From assembly GCA_003344405.1 (NCBI GenBank), contig NOWV01000040.1:372001-436000 (forward strand): DNA of 64,000 nt, given 5' to 3'. Of this stretch, positions 1-12,645 are shown one piece after another. The notes below the pieces were generated by a model. It had not been told where the DNA came from and searched no databases. It saw only the letters and a list, made by a program, of their open reading frames with translations. This stretch comes from Trichoplax sp. H2. Lineage: Eukaryota; Placozoa; Uniplacotomia; Trichoplacea. Position 1 is the first letter of the stretch; every line of letters starts with the position of its first letter. The position numbers were made by a program, and so were the translations under genes.

Positions 1-1197
1 CAATTAATAGCATCAAGATTGTAATATAAATTTCTTATACTTAAAAAGCATAGACAATACGATCTTCTAAATATTGCTAACGTTAATAATTGATAGGCAA
101 TGATATCAAGTAGATGTAGCTTTAAAAGAGCAGTTTATCTTAACACGGTACGTATACCCATTGGGTGATAACTACGTCAATTAAATGATTATTATCTATG
201 AGAATGTCTTAGAAGAGGCGATTACAATTGATTTGCCTGAAATTATCAAGTCTGGTAATAAATTTGGATACTTAGGGTTCCATTTAAATCTTCACGATGA
301 TCATTATTGTGGAGTAGCGTCACATCATCAAATTAAAACATTTCCAACTAGTACAGCAATATTCTGTCACCAACTACAAGAATAAGCCAGAAAACATTGC
401 TAATAATTATTGTATATAAGTTTCATACGTAGCAAACTTATGTCTAATAGCATCATATTACCGCAACGTACGGTCATTAAAATTAAAATTTTACAATTGC
501 AATTAAATGAATTATAGTACCATGTACTCATTTTAATGCAAACATTAGTACGTATGCAATATCGCATATAGGAGGTAGTTTTCAAATTTGATTTCATTTT
601 GTAAGGAAAATTGTTAATAATAGAGTCTGACTAATCTGCTATAATTTCTATGCCCAAAATATATAGCCTTAGCGGTAAAGCAAAAATGCAAAATAAAATA
701 GATCACAGTTAAATTGAAGCTAATTAATTATGCGTTAGGAACTGTAAATTACTTCGAAGATAAATATAAGCATTGCACACACGAAATTGCACCTAATAAA
801 TAAAGGTTTACACTAAAATAATTGTTAATAACTGTCCTAGTATTGGCATAATATAGTTCTCTAGGCAATGCTTAGATTAACTTATTTCCCCTAAATGCTA
901 ATCTATACGAAATTTGTAATTAAAATAACTCTCAAGATTTGTTCAAAGGAACGTACTAATACAATTATTAATTATAGTAAATAAGTGATTAAGAATAAAT
1001 ACTAGGTAAGCGCTCACAGAATGAGAGAGTAAATTCAGGATTGCAAGGTGAAATGTACCAATTTCTTGCTATATAAACACTTACTTTATGAAATTGCAAT
1101 ATCAGTAAATATCACAATACGTATCAAGGTCCATTTCATTAATATTACAATGTCATATAATTTCTATTAAATATTTTAAACTACAATAAAGTTAATA
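1..1197. other. 3' flank of the HPDL gene, no gene seen
   Basis: AT-rich sequence downstream of the minus-strand HPDL stop codon. A 66-codon open frame at 185-385 and a minus-strand 65-codon frame at 400-597 lack recognisable motifs or clear splice context, so I do not call them genes. Part of this stretch is probably HPDL 3'UTR. Confidence 0.5.
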
Positions 1198-3214
1198 CTA
1201 CGTATCGTTCACTATTCCATTACTATCTTCCATTGCAGTAAATGATTTCCTAATATTACTTCCACCAAAGCCACGAGCACCAAACCGTTGAATAACTTCC
1301 ATAAAAAACGATCTTTTCTTATCAAGAAGAGGTCGAGTAAACGCTTGCAATAAATACCTGATATAAAATATAAAATCAAGCCAACGTTATCAAAGATCTG
1401 TCAGCCATTCCATACTGTTACTTTGTTTTAGGAATAGAACTTGTATTTTTACTTTGCATCTGGTCTTCTTTGGCCATTACTATTATGACCCTCATTCTCG
1501 CATTTATCAAGCTCAAAATCAAGTAAGACGTTATTCTCTTTAAGATCTTCTGCAGATAACTTGACAGTTTCATGGATATCAGCTTGTTTAAGCTAAATAG
1601 TAATAATTTATCATTTCGGTAAGGGTGTTAGATAATACGTGTATCATTTCAATATCTTTTACACCACACCATAGGTTAAAATATTGAGAAAAGTACATCA
1701 TTTTAGCAAATTGATTTACTATTAGTATATTACTATATTATTACTATATTTATATTATATTATTACTATATTTATTATATATTACTATATGATATTGCTA
1801 TTTCTCAAAGGGTCATATTAATCATAATATCTATATTCATTTTAAAGTCTTAATGAGCTAATTTTTTTACTAGACGTTGACTAGTAAACTTACGTTATTG
1901 TAGTATGTATCAGGTGGTGTAACAAATGCTGTACCGGCAGCTTTCATTTGGCCGACAGTATTAGTGATATTTTCCGTATGGAGAGCTATATGTTGTATTC
2001 CTGAGCCTTCTTGTTCCTTAAGGAATCCATTGACATGGTTGTTAACTATAAATTAGTCAATTATATAATTACTATATTAGAAACGTCATTAATCGATGTA
2101 ACGAGCTTCTATTTTGCAATGTTCTCCATCCTGTAATTGTTTGTAACATTATATCTGCCATATTATCAAAATGATACCAGCGCAGTCCATTACATTCTTG
2201 ATTGATACAGCAAAAGCTAAGTTTGACACAAGTCTTTTTATTTAATACTCTAGCTTATAAGTCAAGTTTACCGTACATTTAATAAATCTATAATTACTGT
2301 ACTCTTCCATGATTACAAACATCATTAGTTGCAAATCAACCGATGATGCTTGTAAAAATATACATACGAGTATTCACGTCAGTATACTGGTATACATTAA
2401 TGCACTAAGGAAGTGCTCCATTACGAGGCTTTCTATAGTACGACTAGATTGATGACGAGGTTAAGATTGAAAGTGCAAAGGAATCATTTGCTGTTTTACC
2501 TGATATATCTAATGGTTCTGCAAGAAGGAACTTAAAACGACCATTAGACGATTGAATACCTTGTTCGGTACATAGCCAATATTGAGCTGCAATCATTTTG
2601 ATATGTAAATCATTTAATGTATACCCATCTTCTTCTTCATCGGCATTAATAGTGAATCGACTAAAATTGAAACATTTCTGATACCAATTTAACAGCGGAA
2701 CGGTCGTATTTTGATGACAGATACAAGTAACGTGATCGATATGCGTTACCAGTTGATGGTTGGATTCAGTCGTAGGTGAATTGACATTCTCCACGTCATT
2801 GATAGGCTGATAGCCAGGTAAAAATTGTCCACCATAATGGCTAACATCTAAAAGTGTATGTTGGATGTTTCCGGCAGGCACTTTAACTATAGCATAATCG
2901 ACATAACCATATTGATCTTCAATCCGAGTTGGCGATTGAATAAAGTGTGCTCCATTTTTAACCGCTGTTGCATGTTTTTCAACAAAATCCTCCACCACTA
3001 AGGCGACATCATAGACACTATCATGCGATGCATTTTTCGGTCTTTCCTCAAAAACTGCTACAATATCATCGGAAATCTTTGCAGCAATTTTAACACCTTG
3101 ACCTTGTTGCTTGCAAATAGCAAATTTTCGAAAAGAAAATTTCTGGCAAAACAGTTCACATGTCTCGCTAGGACTGCGACAAGAAATAACAAAGTGATGT
3201 ATCGACACCGCCAT
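1198..3214 (-). CDS. HPDL: 4-hydroxyphenylpyruvate dioxygenase-like protein (HPDL type)
   Basis: Four exons on the minus strand: 3214-2500, 2045-1894, 1592-1453, 1357-1198. All join in phase to 388 aa (human HPD is about 393, HPDL about 371). The start is the ATG at 3214. The N-terminal vicinal-oxygen-chelate half begins SIHHFVISCRSP. Its PAGNIQHTLL...YGGQFLPGY block resembles HPDL more than HPD. The C-terminal catalytic half keeps the family's three iron ligands: His about 161 (HIDHVTCIC), His about 257 (GIQHIALHT) and Glu about 356 (FFMEVIQRFG). Known of the family: Fe(II) dioxygenases acting on 4-hydroxyphenylpyruvate; vertebrate HPDL is mitochondrial and makes 4-hydroxymandelate for the coenzyme Q headgroup. 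I cannot tell from sequence whether this protein makes homogentisate or 4-hydroxymandelate. It is divergent from NAE1 across about 1 kb. Confidence 0.88.
1715..1797. repeat. AT-rich minisatellite in HPDL intron
   Basis: Irregular tandem copies of a TATTACTATAT-like unit lie inside the intron between the second and third HPDL exons. It is low complexity and probably neutral. Confidence 0.7.
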
Positions 3215-4227
3215 GTTCGATTCAATATCGTCGTGTTGAGGCTGCTAACCAACCCGTTTCAACCCTCTCGGGCTCGTTTGCCTTCGTTGCTTCTTGTTTG
3301 AAAGCTTCACAATAATGCACATGCAGCTCGCCGGTTCCTTATGTATACCTACTTACAGTGTACAGTAACGGCACTTCACGTAATCATGCGTCACCCACTA
3401 GCCGCGTAGGACATAAACGACACATGCAATCCCTCGGGGGTCCGATCCGTACCGGTGCTACACGTTTTATTGTAGTGTACGTACAGTACAGAAAGAGCCA
3501 ATGACCAAGGTTGAACTCAATCAACAATCGGATTGTGCAGTCCTGTTAACTATCCAGTACAGTGAATGTACAGTACAGTCACGGTGAATGTACAGTACAG
3601 TGTACAGTGTACAGTACTGTATACTGTACTGTACGCCTAATGCTGTAATGTTGCCTCATTCATCCCCTCGCCAGCCCTGCCACTCATAAACTGCCATTGA
3701 ATTAGACCTGAGTGATTGAATGGATCCATTTATGGATTGGATTTATCGTTAGTGCTTTGTGTCAAATAACATCACCAAGTTTCTAGCAGACATGCAATAA
3801 AAGCTGAAATCATTTTTTCCAGGTTAACGATTTAAGCTTCTCGCTCTTGACCCGGCCGTTACAATTTTTTGCACTTCTATTAACAATCATTTGGATTAGA
3901 GGTAGAGATGCATATAGTACCAGTGTTGACTGGCAGCCGATTCTAACCCCCGGTCAAATAACCCAAGAATTCAGTACAAAAGTATTACCTAAGCTGCAAT
4001 AAAGGGTTATAACCCAAGTCAACCACCAGCAATCACCAATAAGCCTTATACAGTACTGTACTGTACAGTGCACAGTGTACAGTACAGTATACTGTACAGT
4101 AGTGCACCACAGTGATGAGACAGTATTGCACTGTGATAAATTCGGAATTACTGCGCATGAACGCTTCAACAACTTAACATCCCAGTCATTCCCAGATCCG
4201 AGAAGCCTGAAACTGCACTTGAGCTAA
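3215..4227. promoter_or_regulatory. Divergent HPDL/NAE1 intergenic region with GTACAGTACTGTAC clusters
   Basis: About 1 kb between two divergent start codons, so it must hold both promoters. Dense runs of the palindromic TACAGTA/TACTGTA motif sit at about 3470-3630 and 4045-4110. Between them is a somewhat GC-richer stretch (about 3650-3960). No TATA box could be assigned with confidence. Confidence 0.5.
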
Positions 4228-7200
4228 ATGGCTGCTGATACTAAATTGGATAGAAACAAGAAGTATGATAGACAACTAAGGTGAGTAGGAAAGATTTGAA
4301 TACTTGCACTAATATAGAATGAACTCTGGCACTTTTTGAACTATTTTATATTACAGACTATGGGGAGACCACGGACAAGATAAATTGCAGCGAGCCAAAG
4401 TTTGTCTAATTAATGCCACTGCAACTGGAACAGAAATTCTCAAAAATTTAATTTTACCAGGTACTGCAGTAGCTACTTGCGCTGTGTAATTAGAATAAGC
4501 AACATAGTTTACTGTTGATAATGCAATCTATCCTGCTTAACTCATTATAATGCAGGTTCAATCTTATATTGGATACTGTATTTAATATAAATTACCGATT
4601 AATCCATTAGGCATTGGCTCCTTTACTGTCATTGATGGGCACCAAGTTACTTCAGAAGACGTCGGTAACAAGTAAGCAACTAGCATCACGATTTACTATA
4701 CTGTACAGTACTGTATATGTATAGCACTCGTAAACTGATCAGATGTCTTCCGTCAGCGAGATAACTCGTGTGAATATCATATCAACACAGTACACACTTC
4801 CCAATCCTCGATACTATCATTTCTTAATTAATTATTGCTATTATTGCTCTTCTATGATTGCTGCTTTACGTAGTCTGCCGTAACCTTCAAACTAATTACT
4901 GTACCTTTAATCTTGAACAAGCACAAATTAAGAATTCAGTTCGAGACGACAATGTTAAAACTCCAAATCTACTATTAACTTCCACGGAAAGTTCAGTACC
5001 ACAAATGCAGTCCCGGTATATACGCCATAAAGCTATAAAAATCTTGCTAACCTAAAAGCATGTACATCATTTATCGATACAGTAAATTGTACTCAACAAT
5101 CTAACAGCAAGACTACCTATAACCAACAATAAAGCTTAAGCCCGAAGACATACTTTCGTATAGCAACGTGAAACAGAAGCCGATGCATTTAGTATTAGTA
5201 CAGTAATTATCGTCTAATCTGTTCCATGGATACTAAAGAAACACCTTTCGTAGGTATTTCTTTAGCAGCCGATGTCTGTCCTTACGCCATGACATACTTT
5301 AACGATATGTACATTTGTAGACATATCTTGACTTACAGAAATTACCAAATATATCTGATACGCTTGATAATTCTGAAAATTGCGCGCTGATCTCGAGTAC
5401 TTCAAATGCGAATAATTAAGATCTGCCAGTTATTCGCATTACACGGTACTAAAAAACGTCTTCGTATACGCGTTTATGCGTAAATATGTTGCTTCAATAT
5501 TTACTACTGCAATTGGACCTACCGCTTAATAGCTTAGACTATGATATGCGTAATTATCTTGCATTTCTTTACTAACTGTCATTTATCCTACCAACAGCTT
5601 TTTCTTAGACAAGAATTCGATTGGCAAGGTTAGTAAAAATTACCTCTAACTTATAGTTATTATTTAGCAATCACATATCCATATATTATAATTACGCGTA
5701 TTTTCTCTATAAACTATAAAATTATAGAGCCGCGCAAAATATGTAACACAACTATTGCAAGACTTAAATTCCGATGTCAGAGGAGATGCAATCGAAGAGG
5801 TTGGACGTGTGATTTATAACCCTCTTTGCATGAATCCCATCACATAGATATAGACACTGTACTTAGTGGATAATGTTCGGTAAAAATCAACAAGCTTAAG
5901 AATCAGGATTGCATCACGGTTATTCGTAAAAACATACCGTATCAAACTTCGCTGATCCACAGCTCAATATAGCAGCAGACTGATTTTTTTATTGTCTCAG
6001 ACTGTAAATATATGTTGAGATCATTGCTGTAATTCTTTTACAATATTTTTAGCATGTAGAGAACTTATTACAGAATGATTCTGAATTCTTTATGACCTTT
6101 TCCATTGTCATTGCTACCAGCTTGCCGGAAAGGTACCTTTATGGTTATTTTTCATACTTACTGTATTCCTCTACTAGTGTAATGAAATTTACGTTTATCA
6201 TAACCTGTGACACACTGATTATACAAATCCTTATTCTCTTTAAACTATCAAATTTTTACTAGAGTGTTATTAAAGCTAGGAGAAACCTTATGGAAGCAAG
6301 ATATCCCCTTTATAATTTGTCGTTCGTATGGAATGGTTGGTTACATTCGACTTGTTGTTAACGAGCACGCTGGTACAGTATTGACTTACTTTTAATACTA
6401 CAAGGAAATCTTATAAAATACAATATCATTTCCGATATGACGTAAAATCGCTTATATAATACAATACGATGTTCTGACTCAGCTATTGAGACGCATCCTG
6501 ATAATAGTCACCACGATTTAAGACTGGACAACCCATTTCCAGAGTTAAGAGCATATATTGACCCAATAAACTTATCAGCTATGGATAAAAAGGTATTTAA
6601 CATTATATATTTTAGTCACGCTATCAAAAAGTAAAACAACCATTATAGTTGAATCTAATGCATTTTTAACTAACACTTTACTAGGAACATTCCCAAACTC
6701 CGTTTATTGTTATCTTATTGAAATATATGGACCAATGGCGAAATTTAGTAAGAGATGTTAATTAGGCTGTTAAATCTGTTTACATATAAATTATATTAAT
6801 CAAAATTTTCGAATAGCATGATGGTGCTCTACCTAAAACGTACAAAGAAAAAGACCAGTTCAAACAAATGATTGCTAACGGTAAGTCAGTCTATTTTGCC
6901 TATATATAATCTGTATCATTAAGATAGCAAAACTAATTATTAATGATACAGGCGTATATGCTCAGCAATCCAATTGTAACTTATATCGAGTATACTGTTA
7001 ATATTATAGGCATTATGCAAGACAGTGAAGGCAGGCCTGAGGAGGAAGATAATTTTCAAGAAGCAATAAAAAATGCATTAATAACTCTTGTTCCTACTAA
7101 AGTAAGACAGATTCTCAGAAAGACGTGACTCACAAAATTTCTTTGTAGACCTAAAATTTTCATATGGAGATACACGAGTTCATTCTATTGCGAAATTACA

Positions 7201-8944
7201 TCTGGTAACTACCTCGTCAATATCATCACCTGTTTATTCTTAGATTCCCAGCTCAGTTGAAGCGTTACTGAAAGACGAAAAATGTTTGAACATGTCACCA
7301 GATGTAAATAGATTAAGTCTACTAATCAACTAGCAATAACACATATATGCGTACATAGAATGATTGTATGCATACATTTATGCATACTTTCTTTATTTCC
7401 AGAGTTCTAACTTTTGGATTTTAGTTCGAGCTCTAAAGGAATTCGTGGATAAAACTGGTTAGATATTATAAATCACGAAGAAATTAACTGATTTTCTTCT
7501 ATAGGTGTGTTATTAACATAAAATGCTTTTATAATATAACTGTAGGTACGCTTCCAGTTCGTGGATCTATTCCCGATATGACTGCAGATTCTACTCGTTA
7601 TATCAACCTTCAAAGAATGTACGTATAAATGCACCAGTAACTGAGCTATGAATATAATGCTGCTGCCTTATAATTATATAATTTGTAACATAATTATACA
7701 GCTATCAAGCCAAAGCAAATGAAGATGCAAGTAAAATGACTGAATATGTTAAGAATATACTCGAATCCTTGGGAAAAGTAGGCTAAAATATTACGTTAAA
7801 CCCTAGCATGAGTTTTGTCTCCTTGCTAATACCCGTATAACCTACGCTCTTGTAACGAATTTACATTAGGGTGTTAATTCTATTAGCGTACAGGAGATAT
7901 CAAATTTTTGTAAGTTTAAGCGAAGATCTTGTCTTCCTTTTTCATCTACATACGATCGACATGGGACATAATAAAATTGAATTTAATTTCTATACAGTAG
8001 TCATAAATTTTCATTCTTAACTTTAGGTAAGAATGCATTCTTTTTGAAAGTCATAAGAACTCATTCGTTAGCCGATGAGTATAACCCTTCTACGATAGAT
8101 GTATCTGAAATACGTTAGTAATATAAGAGCTTTAATAATGTAACCGTCAATTGTAATTATTAACCGTACAATCCTACAATATAGCTTAATTTATTGAATT
8201 ATATGTAATAGGCGGGTATTTGGAAAGTGGTTCCCATGAAGCTAACTTTTACGTACTTTTGCGAGCTGTAGATAAATTTTTCGAACAATACAATCGATAT
8301 CCTGGTCTGTATACAATTTTTTAATTATCAAGAATTTCTGTCAGAATATTATAACTTGATTGAACGTTCGCTATTTCAGGGATGTTTGATGATCAGGTAG
8401 AAACGGACATATGGTCTTTGAGGGTACGGTGAATTTGTTTTACTATTAAGTGTTGATAACTGGCTTAATCTTCAACTTTTTTTTCGATTGATTTAAATTG
8501 TTTATATATCATTACTATTTTATTTTGTAGAATTGTGTCAATGGATTACTACATGATTGGTCGCTCCCAAATACAATTTCGGATGATTACATACATGAAA
8601 TGTATTAATTATAATTTACCAGTATCTGCTATCTTTAACTAGTGTAGCGTAATCAAGTTACTGACTTTTGAATTGACGTACTTCCGTAGGTGTCGTTATG
8701 GTGCTTCAGAATTACACACAATGGCTGCATTTCTTGGAGGTATTGATAGTAGTTTCATGAATTACGGTATCTATTTTACTTAACTTTAAACTACTACTAA
8801 GGCTATCAATATAACTTCTTGAATTAACTCATAGGTGCAGCCGCTCAAGAAGCCGTTAAAATCATTACTCATCAATTTGTTCCGTTTAATAATACCTTTA
8901 TTTTTAACGGTATATCTGCTTCTTCGGTTACGTTCAATTTATAA
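4228..8944 (+). CDS. NAE1: NEDD8-activating enzyme E1 regulatory subunit
   Basis: 22 exons: 4228-4280, 4357-4460, 4611-4671, 5598-5628, 5728-5799, 6062-6132, 6263-6372, 6483-6592, 6685-6747, 6817-6880, 7010-7101, 7244-7303, 7403-7457, 7546-7618, 7702-7777, 7894-7909, 8027-8113, 8212-8304, 8380-8423, 8531-8601, 8690-8739, 8835-8944. They sum to 1,566 nt (521 aa; human 534) with every junction in phase. The start is fixed by [14 protein letters not shown]. Other family blocks: [81 protein letters not shown] and the C-terminal [20 protein letters not shown]. Known of the family: it pairs with UBA3 to adenylate NEDD8, and UBA3 supplies the catalytic cysteine. The intron after exon 3 is long (about 930 bp) and carries a TACAGTACTGTA copy near 4700. 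One 16-nt exon is present. Confidence 0.97.
7894..7909 (+). other. NAE1: 16-nt microexon of NAE1
   Basis: Encodes E-I-S-N-F plus the first base of the next Cys codon. It is needed to keep frame between the LESLGK exon (ends 7777) and the [10 protein letters not shown] exon (starts 8027). It is flanked by ACAG and GTAAGT. Confidence 0.75.
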
Positions 8945-10674
8945 CAACCTTAGCTTATTTTCTTAGCTAGTATGTTTACTACATCATTAATAAGCCTACC
9001 AGGCCATTAGTATTTTGATATTATGATGGAGTTTCTCTCACCTAGATTGATAATAATGATCCTATTAGCAATTTTCATTAGCACCAATTACAATGTAAAC
9101 TATCGATCCTTATAAGAATGGCTGTGCCTTTGTATGATGACAAATAAAACAAAATAGGAGCCTGTTTTAAAATTGTTGTAGATAAAAACTTTTCAAATTT
9201 TGCCATCAACTGTAACTGTCTGTAAGAACAATTCCTCTACATGCGCATTGTTGTGTTTTAAAAGTTAATCTATTAAATAATGTTACGAAAATAAGCAAAT
9301 AAATTCTTGAAGACTGCAATATATTGCGGCAATACTACAGTGCACGTCATCCGATATACGAGTATATTTATAAAATCCTCAATTACAGCTTATTTACGTG
9401 TTATAGCAAATGTACTAACTGAAAAGTTACATTTCTCATCAGTAAACCAGCCTACGCAATGCGAAGGTGGTAAACTAGCAAGCAGAGTTCAATCTTTCAG
9501 ATAACCATAGAAAAGGTGTTTTACTCATCTGAATCTAATTGCAAGCCATTACCGCGACGGTTGATTATAATAATACAATCAACTGATGATTACGGTAATG
9601 CTTAGTCGTTTCAATATCGAGGGACCATCACAATCAATATCCATAACAAGTGAAGAATATTAGTAAAAGTGAAATTCACTATCATCATAAATTGGAAATA
9701 AAACGCTCACATCGCATAGGAAGCTCTCAGAAATGAACTACTTTGTGTATTATTATAGTACTTCAAAAAATTCTAGATTTATACGATACAGTATGTGCGT
9801 ATAGGATCGGTTTATACTGTTCACAATTAAATTATGCGAGCACGTACAGTACTTATACGTTTCTAGTAAGCGACAATGCTTTCCTGACGTGGCGTAAACG
9901 CCGTATCCGTCTATCATCTGATATAGCTCATTACAAACCAGCATAATTTACATATAAATTATGTCAGCAAGATCGCAATATTGCACCCATGATGTACTCT
10001 ATCGCTGCTCAGTACCACTGTACAGGCGCGATCATGTAAAGAAAGAAATATTCCTACTCTGTTGTAGCGTACAAAATTTGCAAAAATTGTGTCATACAAT
10101 ACAATGAAATACTGTAAAATAGTTTAAACTTTACTATCAATATAGGCTATGTTGCTATAACAAAGCATGCTTGTTTGCCCCGGATAAAAAATTCAAAGTT
10201 TCAATGTCGCCAACCGAAATTTTGAATCACGATTTAAAAAGTTCAGCCATTCAAATAGTTCAACTATTACAACACGTTTAAAATACTGTCGTCAGCTTGT
10301 TTTAGTAAAAGTGAACATATACAGAGTAGGTTCGATTTGAGTGAGGAAGATTACTGTGTGTTTTTTAAGGCGTCAGTCGGCCAGTGTCGAGTATTTGAAA
10401 GAGCTTTGACCCAAAGAACTTCATTCGACACTCGAGTCAACGTACCATTATTACATGAGTGAGCGTGACAACTACCAATTTCCTTGCAAGTTTCAATCTC
10501 TTTTACACGTCTATCTATTTAAGGATATGCCATATAAAGCAAGGTAGACAAGCGGTATTGAATTAATACACAACAGAGTGATCTAGCTGAAGAGAAATAA
10601 ATAGGACCAGCCATTTCACGATAGCAGTAGACTAATAAGAAGGGATAATTTCACAGAAAAATATTTCTTTGGAA
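8945..10674. other. Intergenic: NAE1 3' flank and geminin 5' flank
   Basis: A canonical AATAAA lies at 9143-9148, about 200 bp past the NAE1 stop. A hairpin lies at 9547-9600. An 8-bp inverted repeat AGTGTCGA/TCGACACT lies at about 10382-10426, upstream of the next gene. Only sparse GTACAGTA motifs occur (near 9844). Open frames here (9307-9504, 9743-9946) show no family features. Confidence 0.5.
9547..9600. repeat. Two-tier hairpin (inverted repeat)
   Basis: Outer arms CATTACCG (9547-9554) and CGGTAATG (9593-9600) enclose inner arms GTTGATT and AATCAAC around an AT-rich loop. It could be a small degraded inverted-repeat element or a structured RNA end; no coding is evident. Confidence 0.55.
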
Positions 10675-11618
10675 ATGAGTAAATCTTTTGGCGAAGTAAA
10701 TATCGACACTGGTTTGAGCATTATGTAAATCGTTTATACCCGTATACTACTGAACCGACTTTTTTATATGATTTAACGGTATGTTAGAAACGGTCTTCGG
10801 CGGAAGACAACGACAGTGAATACAGCAGTGCTAAAGATCACTATGAGACAGCAGAGCATCCTGAAGTGGTAGGTTTCAAGCATGATGATATCACAGTCAT
10901 TACATTAATATAAGAAACTTGGCTATTTCTTTGTGAAGTATTTATGATAATAGAGCTGACAGCAATCTTTTACACATTAGACAAGTTGGACGGAATGCTT
11001 TGAAGAAACTGAACGGATGCTTAAGAGTGGTAATGTGCGGAGATTGCACCACTTAACACTATATTATGCTATATGTCAGTTTAACATTTTGCAAATACGC
11101 GTACTCGCCTAATAGTAATTAACATTATCTTAGTCGCTATTTGCGCTTTTATTTTACGCGAGAACGTAATAGCCGCAGCGTGGTAATTTAAATAATCCTA
11201 TCTTAGAATCTCCCCCGGAGCAATACTGGAAGAGTCTTGCTGAGAAAAGACGAAGTGCTTTGATAAAAACAATGAAAGAAAATAAAAAGGTATACAAGTA
11301 CAGTATGTCATATGTGTATGTATAACACCCAAAATGATCAAAATTTACTACTGTAGTAGCAATATGCAAAATTGAACATTAACTATAGTAATTTTAGAAT
11401 ATTTATGTAAGCCTTTAAATAACTTCTGTTACTATCACAATTACTAGCTATATCTACAGAAGAAGCGCATACTAAGTAAATTGCAATCCGTGCAGAAAGC
11501 AGCAGATTACTTTTCACTCATGTACTTTGTACTTAAATCAGTTTCTGATAAATCAGAAGAAGCTCGTCGAAAAGAAAGAACTTTTAAATTTGCGAGTATA
11601 CGTCATTTAACTGTCTAA
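10675..11618 (+). CDS. GMNN: Geminin-family coiled-coil protein (short)
   Basis: Five exons: 10675-10695, 10788-10868, 10981-11029, 11207-11289, 11448-11618. All are in phase and give 134 aa. The diagnostic block is SPPEQYWKSLAEKRRSAL followed by a leucine-zipper-like stretch (MKENKKLYLQKKRILSKL). It aligns with the family pattern P-x-Q-Y-W-K-x-x-A-E-K-R-R-x-A-L-x(7)-E-N-x-x-L that opens the geminin coiled coil. Known of the family: geminin dimers bind CDT1 and block re-replication; GEMC1 and multicilin share this coiled coil and drive multiciliation. The N-terminus is acidic/serine-rich, the coil seems about one heptad shorter than in vertebrate geminin, and the tail is short and basic. The first exon relies on the donor at 10696; reading on to 10724 breaks phase. 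Geminin versus GEMC1/multicilin cannot be settled here. Confidence 0.75.
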
Positions 11619-11957
11619 TTTGATTCTAAGCTTATTGATGCTAAAGCTTTCAAAATAACAGTTACAACTACAGTATATAGCACATATTGAAGTGTTATCA
11701 GCCTAATCAGTGTTGGTTAAATTAAATTAATTACCATACCAATTGCAGTAATATCTTTCGATAATGTAATTCATTAAAGCAGTTTATTAAGGTGTTCTAA
11801 AAAAATAATTTTACCTTGCACAAGCTTTGACGAATAAAGTCATCAGTTATTTATACAGTTTACAAAAGTTAATAAGACTAATGTAAATACTAACGTTCAG
11901 CATTGTATACGTAAATACTGACTGTCACAATTAATTAATTCCCTGTAAGGCATAGTT

Positions 11958-11990
11958 CCCGATTTGAGGAAATTTGATCTCGGAATCGGG
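11958..11990. repeat. Stable stem-loop in a local GC-richer island
   Basis: CCCGATT (11958-11964) pairs with AATCGGG (11984-11990), and inner GAG (11966-11968) pairs with CTC (11979-11981). The surrounding 80 bp is much less AT-rich than its neighbours. It could be a small structured RNA, but I do not recognise a snRNA, tRNA or SRP motif in it. Confidence 0.4.
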
Positions 11991-12479
11991 TCGCAATCAG
12001 TGACTCTGCCGTGCAATGGTATTATCCGTGTAATGAATTAATTAATGAATGAATTTAATTTAATTACAGCAATCCTGTCCAGGTTTTGTTATTAATTGCG
12101 CAATCATCTTTACGTATACGTATCAGTACAGTAAATAAAGCTCATTTACTGATTATATTATAGCTTTTAATTCAAATTCAAAGCTGAATCATGACTTGTT
12201 GCTCAGTGCAGTACTGTGATTTAATGTACTACGCATATATATACAAATGTACAATATACTGCATATCATTCGGACCCGGAAGAATGACAAACTTTTCTTC
12301 TTACCCGTAGTCTAAAAAAAGGTAATCGCCCGTTTAATTCCTTCTTAACAACATGCTAACACTGAACTCTATGTATACTCCCTATATGTTCGAGGTCTGA
12401 AGTTTCAGATTCGGATTAACGATTTGACAATACGAGTATTCCATATTTAGTACGATAGATTGATTCATTGTGTAAAGGC

Positions 12480-12645
12480 TGGGTGTCCATCCGTCCTGTA
12501 CACTATTCCTATAGCAGTACTGTACTGGACAATTCAGTGTACTGTACAGTACAGTAATTTCTAGTAGTAATTTCTAGTACGGTAACGTACAGTACAGTGC
12601 GTATTAGCAGTACTGTACTGTATTGTACTGTACACTACTGCGCTT
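12480..12645. repeat. GTACAGTACTGTAC cluster upstream of PPM1G
   Basis: Many overlapping copies of the palindromic TACAGTA/TACTGTA unit, separated by short unique spacers, in the 5' flank of PPM1G. Confidence 0.75.

Noticed and set aside
185-385. 66-codon ORF at the left edge
   Set aside because: No domain, no clear splice partner and codon content like random AT-rich sequence.
1198-3214. Calling the dioxygenase HPD rather than HPDL
   Set aside because: The N-terminal half (PAGNIQHTLL, GGQFLPGY) resembles HPDL more, though the C-terminal ligands are shared. The distinction is from memory and modestly supported.
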